Of a stretch of DNA of 64,000 nt, positions 55,281 through 64,000 are shown in pieces. The notes beneath the pieces are model-generated. The model did no database searches and was not told where the DNA came from. It worked only from the letters and a program-made list of their open reading frames with translations. This stretch comes from Mnemiopsis leidyi (taxonomy: Eukaryota > Ctenophora > Tentaculata > Lobata > Bolinopsidae): contig JH154020.1 in the NCBI GenBank assembly GCA_000226015.1, forward strand, positions 6,470 through 70,469, read 5' to 3'. Position numbers and translations under genes: made by a program. Positions within the stretch are counted from its first letter, which is position 1. Each line of letters opens with the position of its first letter.

Positions 55281-58200
55281 TCAGTTTCGGTCATGTGACT
55301 GATGGTGGATAAACAAAGTGACAGTTTCGGTGCAGGATTTTAGCAGCAAGGTCGCCTGTTCTCTCGTGTAATCCTCGATACTTTTACCGTTCACCGAGAT
55401 TATTACGTCGCCACGTTTTAGATTACCATACGCTGGACCTGAGATTAAAGTTGTTGAAAACAGCAACTTTCATCTTACCAAATATTTGTGAATATAAAAC
55501 AATAAAAAATCCTCCACTCATGTAACAAGCACGTTTGTACAATGCTTGTTGTACGGTACGGCAATGGAAATTACCGTACCGTTTTCGAAGACTTGTTTGA
55601 TGGTGATAGGAAGAGGTGGGACGTTATCTTTTCCTCCAACAATACTGAATCCAAACCCGTCTTGGGATCTTGTCAACTTCACCATCTTGAAATCAGGCCT
55701 GAGAACGGGTGAGCCAGATGAGTTACTGATTGATTGGTAGGAGCAGGTTTAAGAATTTTCAATGAGCATCAAAAATCATACATTTTGATCCAGCTTTTAG
55801 TTTTACTCGGGAATTCATGGGAATTGTAAGTAGGATCTTTCCGATTTTGACAACTGATAAGTGTTTCGATGTTCATCGTGTAGTAAGTAATCCTGTACCT
55901 GTTCGTGTCTGGATCTGTCACCACTAAAGTTACTGGAGTTGTGGCCTCCTTCAGCAATCTGACAGCGTCCTCATGGCTAAAATCTTCTACGTTCGTTCCG
56001 TTTATCGACACTATTCTGTCTTTCTCCTGATAAATGATAAGATGTATTGTTTTGTATTATTATCATAAAACTATAATAATTCATACAGATGGCCAAAAGA
56101 ACATAGATGCTCAGACTAAAAAACATCCCGCTAAAGGTCAGAGAAAAGTTTCTTCCACTTAATCCGGTCGCTTGCTTTTTCCCATATAGTTATATGAAAA
56201 CATCCTTATAACAACTTAAGTATTTCATAATGTAATATAGTATTTAAAATAAGATCGCCAGTAAAAAGTTGAGACTTGAGAAAAGACTCGCTATAGTAAC
56301 TTAAACTAGCCGTACAAGAAAGTTTAAAGACTCCTACACAACCACACACTTACCTTAAGAACACCTGCTCTCGCGGCTACACCTCCCTTTGTAATAGTAG
56401 ATATGAAGAGTGGGATAGAGCCCAGCGGCCACCCTCGTCCTCCTCCAAGACTCAGGCCGAGCGGTCCGTTCTTTTCCTGGTACATAGGGGTTATAATTAT
56501 AGAGTTGAGAAGGGTTTGCAAGCTTGAGGCTTTAAGTTATATCTCAGATTCTCAGCTGCCAAAGGAAATTTTATAAAGGTTCATTCCGTTAAACTACGAT
56601 TTAGAATTTGTATCTACATTAAGTATTAACCATTCAAAGCTTCAAAAGATGCTGTTTGCTTAGCCTCAAGCAGACTTTTAACCCAGATATAGCTAAAGAG
56701 CTGTGCTTTTAGTCTAACAAAATTCATTTTTAAAGAATTAACGAGCATCATGCGCTACTCAAACTTTAAGATCTTATCGCATGACATAGGTTTGCTGGGA
56801 TAAATTATACGTAGGTAGTATTTCAGTAATATTTGAGAAAGGTCCCAGGACAAAGATTCAAAGCGTGGCTATGAAACTGAATGTAGAATTTAAATGTAAT
56901 AATAATCTACGTGACCATTGGTATTATGAATAAAAACGGTGCTTTTTCGCATCAAAATATTCGCATCATAATAACAGAATAACTGTTACATTAATAGCGA
57001 GCGCTTGAAGCAGATCTTACATTTTGACCCGAACTCAATTTAATTCCTCCAGCAACGTAAATACCCAGAAGTTCACCGGGTTCCTAAAATCGAAATTCTT
57101 GAACATTCGGAACAAATTATAGCAGTACGAGCACAAAGTCATTACCTCAATCTGAACTTGTGTCGAAGTGTTGATGACTTCACTCTCAATTAGATTGCAA
57201 ACGATCACCATGCGAGATAATTATACCTATTTGACTCGATGACTTATATTGCACTTTGGGTTTCATTTTTAAGCTTGTCGCTTTATAAAAACGCTAGGTT
57301 TTATGAATGAGACTCACCCTGTAAAGATTAGCAGTTCTTAGAACGGGAGCTTTAGGTTTTATGTAGCTGTTTGTGGAAATGTTCGACCGAGAGTCCAGTG
57401 ACCTAAAAACAAGAAATCAGGATTTTGGTTTGGGTATATACTATATCTGGCCTGTTCAACGATCAACCTTCAATGCAATATAACCACATCTTAAACGGTT
57501 TTATTATATCATACTATAATTTTCTAGTAATCAAACTACACGATGATAAATAACCTGGAGTTGGACTCATAGGACTGAATACTGTGTGTGGACATGCTCT
57601 GTACGCTGTAGGGCGGAGCGTAATCAGACTGTAGACTTGCTACTGAGAAGTGAGTCAAACTGTCCGTTCTTATCTGGTCTCCTGCGATGGGAAAATGAAA
57701 GCAACTCTTAGATGTTCATGTTGGGTTGTACATTTCGTAATTAATATTATTCACAGACAAAAACGGTTTTATTTCTATCAATATTTTATGAAAATTAAAT
57801 AAAAACTTCAAGTGAATAAAGAGCTGAATAGTTATACTATTACTTACGGTCGGTGGCGTTTGAGCGTTTAGACTGAGTGCTATGAGTAGATCTCGAAGGA
57901 GAAGGATGTCTCGGTTTTCTACCCTGTCTCCCTCCTGATTGTAGAGACGATCTCTGAGACTGACTATCTGAATCTCTGTACCTGTCTCTTTCCCTCCCCG
58001 GAAAGTCTCTATGGGAAGCAGGCAGACTGGCTGTCCCGAAGTCTCTCTGAGAGTGTGACCCTGGCATGCTACCCGTCCCAAAGTCCTTCAAAGATCCGTG
58101 GGGAGTACCGGAGTCTCGGAGTGATCCGTGATGACTGGAGTTACCTTGGTCTCTATAAGAGCCATGTCCGGATGGAGGTTCCATCGTCAGATCTCTTAGT

Positions 58201-61200
58201 GAGTGATGCGGACTCATGTTGAAGTCTCGCTGACTACCATGCTGACTACCATGTTGACTGGGAAAGTCTCGAATGGAGCCCTGAGGGGTGCCTTGTCTGT
58301 CCGATCTGTAGTCGTAATCTCTCGGTCCTTCGTATTGATCTCTTCCGTGCCCGTAGTATCCAACATTGTTCAGATCTCGCTGTGATCCCTGGTAACTGTC
58401 GACTTCTCGATGGGATCCATGATAACTGTTGGGATCGCGATGGGATCCCTGATAACTGTTGACATCTCGATGGGACCCATGATAACTATTCATGTCACGT
58501 TGAGAACTTTGATAGTTGTTCAAATCCCGTTGGGATCCATAATAACTATTTAAGTCCCTTTGAGACCCGTGATAACTATTCAAATCCCGTTGTGATCCAT
58601 GATAACTGTTCAAATCTCTCTGAGATCCATGATAATTATTGAAGTCCCCTTGAGAACTATGGTGGCTATTCATGTCGCGCTGAGAACCGTATCCTACATC
58701 TCTCAACGAAGCTGACAAATTTTCAATCTGATCTCTCTGAGAACTAGGATATCCAGGCAAATCCCTCTGTAAACTATGATGACTCCCGGAATTATCCATC
58801 AACCCTTGTTGTTGATGATTCCCGCTCAAGTCCCGCTGCGATCCGTACGCTGATCCCACCAGACTGCCCAGCTCCGAGAGTCGGGTGTCTTTAGGCGACC
58901 CTACAGGAGTGTTGGAAGATCGGAGTGAGCCCCTGGGCGAGACGTGGGGAGAGTTGTAAGAACGTTGGGAGAGTCGGGGGGAGCGGTGTGGAGAGTGGGA
59001 CTGAGAGGGACGAGGGTGGTGGGCTAGAGGAGAGGGAGGAGGGGACTGCCTCATCAGTCCTCGGGAGGATTGGAGTGATCTCTGGGAGGAGTACGGGGAA
59101 CCTGGAATGAGATAAATGTGTGAAACATTAACGCAAAGTTGTTCATTTTATGTCTTTAGGGTAGAACAAATTGATTGAACAGACATTAATTTTGCACTTG
59201 TAAAATTGATCAATCTAAGTTAATACCTCTAGATGGAGGTTGACTGTTTCTGGCACTACCAGTAGAAGCCCGCTGTTGGACTGGAGACTGTTTAGCACTT
59301 GGAGAGTGTCTCAGGGAGGATGATGTAGAGCGGTTATCTAAGTCTCTGGTTGGAGTTCCAACTATCAGCTCCACTTTGCCACCGCAACCCTGTAGGAAGG
59401 AAAGAGTCAGTGGTTTTAAGAAGGCTTGACCATCATGATTGTCCCGAATGCGTAATAGCCAAGCCAAAAGTTGGAAAAAATGGACCGGAAAATATTAAGC
59501 ATAGAAAATTCAATGGAGATCTAACCTTGAGGATGGTGATGAAGTCAGGTTGCCGCATGTATTTAACATCCTGACCGTTGATGCTGAGGATCCTCTGTCC
59601 ACGTTCTATACCACCGTGTTGTTCCGCTATCCCTCCAGGAGTAACTTTAGAGATGTAGATACCAGGGTTTGATCTCTTCTCCGTTATACTCAGTCCGAGA
59701 CTTCCTGATCAGGGGTCGACTTTAGTATCGTAAAACTGATACTAATATTGGAATGATTGACATTGTATAAATAGTTACGTCATAATATCCGTCTAACGTG
59801 CCAACGTTTGTTCAGCTTTGAGCTGCGATAGTCGGGTGTAATCACGGCGATAACAATATTTAGTTCTAACGTACATGATTAGGGCAATATTCAGCATACA
59901 GGATTTCTGACCTGTTTTGGGCTTGTCCAGTATAACAGTGTTTACTTGATAGAGCGGGGAGTCCCGTTTAACTTCAATCTCTACCACTGCCTTCTTCTCT
60001 GATAGCAAGATAGCAGCATCAGATAGTGCCATGTCCCGGGTACTCTGAAATGTAGTGATAAGAGTGTTAACATTGTGGGAGAAACAACAGTATTTACATT
60101 GTAGGTGATGTTAACATGGTTAACATTTGGATGTTACGTCAGGATTGTGTTAATCCCTCAGTTCTGCCACTGGAAACCGATGATATTCTGACCTCATTGC
60201 CTGGTATTCGGCCCCCAGAGTCAAGCCAAGCCCAGCTGCAGCTCAGATCACCGATCACGTCCACATTCCATGTCGGGATCACATCGCTCAATAATTGCAC
60301 CACGTTCCTTCGGACACGCGATCCCTCACGCGTCGTCACCTCGTTTGTGACGTCACAGCAAGGTAGCAATCAGATGGCCAGGATCTCGTGGAAATAATTG
60401 CTAGGCCAAACGTGAGCTGACGAATTTTGAAACCCGAATATATACCGAGCTGTGGTCTTAGAATGTCATCATTAGTTTAACATCCCCTCTCTATCTTCAA
60501 CCTATAAGATCTACTACTTCACCAGAAGACAATGGAAAACTCTACTCTACCCAGGAAGATCTCTACACCTTGCTCCAGAGAACGCCCTCTCTCAACTGTC
60601 TTCCCTGAACCCTCTACTTCAGACTTCTCTACCAGTTCCAGTACCACGTCCCGTCACCTGTCTTCTGATCTAGCTGAAACCAGACGACAGTGTTATGCTG
60701 GAAACCTCACTTTCAAGAAGAAGTTTGGATATCGACTTTCTGCTCTCAAACAGCTCCTGAAGAATTAGCTGTCCTTGATTTCTCAGCAACCTCAGAAGCC
60801 CTACCTCTGGAAACTCAACCTGCAAGTGTACCTCTGGAGACTCAATCTACGATCACTGGAGACCCAACCTGCTACCTCTGACGCAACCTGCAACCCCCTG
60901 CTACCTCTGACTCAATCTACGATCACTGAAGACCCAACCTGCAATCTCTGGAGGTTCAACCTGTAACCTCTGATGACTGAACTTGCAACCTCTGGAGACT
61001 CAAAAGCTACCCCTGAAGATTTGATCTGCTACCGCTGGAGACTCAAGCTGCTACCTCTTAAGAGTCAATCTGCCATCTGCTTTCTTTGAATTGTTATAAT
61101 TTGCGTGATATTGTAATTTAATTTGAACAATTACACTTTTTATCCAAAAAACATTCTTTGCAATCGTCCAAATAAAAAACTCACATTCTCGTTTATCCGA

Positions 61201-64000
61201 ATTATCAGATCCTGAGGCCAAACTAGCTGCTGAGCAGGAGAGTTGTTGGTGATGGACTTTACAAGGATTCCCTCTGAGTGTGGATAGGAGAAGAGGATTA
61301 TACCAGATCCGCTGTCTCCGTTTTGTATTTTTATGGGTAGTGTATCTACCTGGGGGTATCTGTGTTAGTTCTCAATTCAATGGTTTGCCTTCTCTTCAAG
61401 TACATATTATATCATACCGTTGAAAAGAACTACTATAACAAACAGTGTTTCCTGAATAGTACAATTCCGACTTCGTTCTTATATTCATCCCACCAAAATC
61501 ATTAAATTTATATTTATACAGTGTTCATCATAATCTTCCAGTGAGGTGACTTAACAAGAGGAGATTAGGAGAATTTGTATGTGAATACTGAGTAACATAG
61601 CAACAAAATAATGTAAATATTTACAGCAAGTGCAGCACATTTAGTTATTAAGGCATGAGCCTGCCTGATCGATTCAATCACTACACGAAGACTAAGATTG
61701 GGAATCAAACAAGCGACTATAGTCTTGCCTGGCAGCATACAGTTATAGTGCTTCTTATTGAGGAACGTGCACTTCTTCTCTAATGAACGTTACAAAAATT
61801 AGGTGTCAGCCACAAGGGTCATCCGTGAACTTTGTCAGGTCTTTTTTGAACAAATATGAGAAGTTGACCCTTGGAATTTGGGTCGAGGAAAAAAACCACG
61901 TGGATCTAATTTCTAACATTCTAACCTCTATAGGTGAGTCGTGCCAGGAGATACGTCTGTCTGCTGAAGCTTTCTCTACGGCTTCATGTCTGGGCAACAC
62001 CGGGGAATTTCTCTGAGAGAGGTCTGTCAGTGAAGCGGTATCGCTATATTTGGCTGGTGAACTTTTCTGAGAGTGGTCTGTGAATGAGGCGGTATCACTA
62101 TACATATTTGGTTGGTGAACTTCTTTGAGAGTGGTCTGCGAGTGAGGCGGTATCGCTATATTTGACAGGTGAACTTCTCGGAGAGTGGTCTATGAGTTAG
62201 GCGGTATCACCATGTTTGGCTTGTGAACTTTTCTGAGAGTGGTCTATGAGTTAGGCGGTATCACCATGTTTGGCTGGTGAACTTCTTTGAGAGGGATGTG
62301 TGAGTGAGGCGGTATCGCCAGGTTTGGCTGGCGAACTACCACTTGCTGCCATGATTTACAAGACACGTCAAACTCAATTTTCAAACCAAGTCAAATGCGT
62401 ACTGACAGTCTCCGTTTCTAGACTTAAATCTGGAGTTTCATGACAAATTCAAAGTAGATTCAGAACATTTCACTATCTTACTATGTATCTGACTATGTAT
62501 CTTACTATGTATCATAAAAACATCAAACTTACCTCGTTATAAGAAGAAGTCTGAGACCGGAGGGATCCAGATGGAGTCACATGACCGGGAGTACCCTGGT
62601 GATTGGGGGAAGCAGTTTCTTGTCTCTCTTGGGGATACTCCATCGTGTGTACCGGACTGTGTTGCCTGATTGTTTGCTTTATGTTTAGTTAAACTTATAC
62701 AGAAAATCTTGTATTTAAATGGGAGAAATAGTTCATATTCTCCACAGGAATATATTCTATTTCAACAAAATATCCCTTACCCGAATTTATCAGACTGGTG
62801 AGATCTGAGAGATATATTGTCAGGAGTCATGTTGTCCATTCTCTTGAGACCGGGAATGTCCGGTTCTGACGACCTCATGGAGTCACGGGACTGTTCCATG
62901 TCACGTGACCAGTCGGAGGGGTAGGAAGGAGGAGGGACCGAGTTCTGGAGTGGTGCTTGTTGGCCTAACTCCACGTACGGCCCAGGCGCGGGGGCGTTCT
63001 CCTGGGGGAGGTGTTTAGTTGAACTTGAATATGTAAATTGGAATAAATATTAGGTGGCTTTCTGAGGTGTTTATAAATAGGACAGAGATCTATTGAGGGC
63101 TCTACGAAAAGCTACAACCAGACAAATATCAGCACTGACACAGAGTCCATAAACACACTACATAGAGACGATAAACACAGAAACCATTAACAAGTCATGC
63201 GACAAACCCTGACAGTACCTTGTCACTGGAGGAAGTGTTGACTTGAGCTACAGAGAGATGGGGCCGAGCAAGAAGGAGGGTAACATCACCCTCTACCTTC
63301 CTCAAGATAGCTATAGCTTTGTTCCTGGATAGTCCCGTTAGACGGTGTTCGTTTACCGCTAGTATCTGGTCTCCTGGAGGGGGGATTTTAGGTTTAGAAG
63401 TTTTACACGTGACTTTTGTTGGGGTACACCAGTTTTCATTACACTCAATCATCAACAATTTACCAAGTGTTAGACTACCTAAATAAGATAAATTCGATAA
63501 TTTTGATATCGAATTAATTGAAAAACAGGAATAGGACAAACACACAGCAAAGTTCCATCAGCTCAAAATATAAAAGTACAAACTAACTAACCAGGTCGGA
63601 TGTTATCACAGCGACTAGCGGGGAAGTTCTCTATGAGATTCTTGACAAAGATCCCCTCCCCTCTCTGTACCGTGTTGATGCCAAGCGAGGTGGTCCCTGT
63701 CTTCTGTATGCTCACTGTAAACGCGTTCTGTTGTACCCCGTATCCGGCTCCTGGTGCTGTGCGATAGGATCAAGTTAAATCTTGCCGTTAAAAACAGTTG
63801 GAGTGAATAAAAACACAATTTGCTCATAATCAGCAAAAATGATTGAAAAAATTGGTTTAGAATACCTAGTGCCAGCGTTTTTATAAATACTTAATTACAG
63901 AAATATAAACAGTTAGCCGCTGTCAAGCGTGAGCGTCACACTCACCAGGCTTGTTACTCCCGCTAGAAGACTGCTCAGTGCTATAGTAGGAAGGTGCAGG
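55281..64000 (-). CDS. multi-PDZ scaffold protein (5' end beyond window)
   Basis: About 18 exons with matching phases. PDZ domains bind C-terminal tails and cluster membrane and junction proteins. Five are seen: a (63592-63756 and 63219-63373: TTSLGINTVQ, GDQILAVNEHRL); b (61185-61349 and 59912-60044: QDLIIRINEN, MALSDAAILL); c (59526-59704 and 59227-59389: GSLGLSITEK, GQRILSINGQDV); d (57021-57083, 56354-56476, 55899-56026: GPLGLSLGGG, DRIVSINGTNVEDFS); e (55580-55725, 55281-55438: FGFSIVGGKD, GDVIISVNGKSIEDY). Between a and b, and c and d, lie long Ser/Arg/Pro linkers (62781-63001, 62533-62665, 57848-59101, 57555-57681, 57318-57402). It ends SHDRN at 55281. Spacing does not fit PAR-3 (three PDZ) or Scribble (four); MAGI-, MUPP1/PATJ- or GRIP-like scaffolds remain open. 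Confidence 0.85.
57848..59101 (-). repeat. coding repeat linker, HGSQRDLNSY units
   Basis: A single 1,254-base exon of the PDZ gene. After a Pro/Ser/His-rich start (RQSPPPSPLAHHPRP) come more than 20 units around [YH]-H-G-S-Q-R-D-L-N-S, about ten residues (30 bp) each, blending into HGSLRDSGTPHGSLKDF. The unit pairs Arg with Asp and places a Ser ahead of each. It is likely disordered and could be phosphorylated. The C-terminal end is basic and Ser-rich (QGRKPRHP...QSKRSNATDR). Confidence 0.85.
60116..61080 (+). other. intronic insert with a 78-codon plus-strand ORF and a degenerate repeat
   Basis: Within the PDZ-b intron (60045-61184). An ORF at 60532-60768 (MENSTLPRKISTPCSRERPL, Ser/Thr-rich, basic end) is followed by a degenerate array at about 60785-61075 with units near CCTCTGGAGACTCAACCTGC. 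No domain is recognised. It could be a decayed mobile element or a nested gene; evidence is weak. Confidence 0.35.
61926..62340 (-). repeat. 54-bp minisatellite overlapping a PDZ-gene exon
   Basis: About six to seven copies. The copies nearest 61926 are coding, with unit SPAKYSDTASLTDHSQ (two full units in the exon ending HDSPIE). Copies above about 62100 carry frame breaks (extra GTAT at 62105, or TAG in the frame) and appear to be intronic, so the array crosses the exon's acceptor. Confidence 0.75.

Noticed and set aside
60139-60369. Paired sense and antisense ORFs in the PDZ-b intron
   Set aside because: Neither strand has a recognisable motif or splice sites compatible with the PDZ exons on each side.

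Overview
This is animal (metazoan) nuclear DNA: AT-rich, with GT-AG introns, no operons, and families such as galectin, DEG/ENaC, a Doc2/rabphilin-type C2 domain and PDZ. DNA-transposon remnants, minisatellites and two assembly gaps (N at 17878-17890 and 47808-48069) are present. The species cannot be read from the window. A marine, possibly non-bilaterian invertebrate would fit, but that is a guess.

The dominant feature is one very large minus-strand gene whose exons can be followed from about 50267 down to the stop at 6803. I trace about 66 exons and roughly 3,490 residues. Nearly all splice junctions match in reading phase, mostly phase 1. In N-to-C order it encodes: a galectin-like start; a His/Pro/Gly repeat (GPPHHD type); a galectin domain lacking the usual sugar-binding residues; a second galectin whose binding residues are mostly kept but which has an in-frame HGPPGGP repeat inserted in the middle of its fold; a long run of Cys-rich modules; a second His/Pro/Gly repeat (GPPPH type); at least eleven copies of another Cys-rich module (K-C-W/F plus a C-H-x-L-x-x-[YF]-x-[LI]-C-like tail) that I do not recognise; and a C-terminal beta-jelly-roll resembling DUF642/carbohydrate-binding domains. 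It looks like an extracellular, sugar-binding, matrix, mucus or adhesive protein. That role is inference.

Two introns of this gene hold other genes on the plus strand. The 3.4-kb intron 34117-37494 holds a complete four-exon DEG/ENaC sodium-channel subunit (35001-37035). The 13.4-kb intron 14729-28160 holds a tandem family of seven small secreted Cys-rich protein genes (two exons each; the second has lost its exon 2 at an assembly gap) and an intronless FLYWCH zinc-finger ORF of MULE-transposon type. Part of the peptide cluster arose by recent segmental duplication.

Left flank (1-5718, plus strand): two copies of a MITE-like element and the last three exons of a C2-domain gene, whose splice donor has been amplified into a minisatellite of about 15 copies of 52 bp. 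Right flank: a two-exon gene for a predicted N-myristoylated protein (52846-53675, plus), then the 3' part of a large minus-strand scaffold gene with five PDZ domains and Ser/Arg-rich repeat linkers (55281 to beyond 64000). The remaining stretches are AT-rich spacers and introns with no gene I can support.
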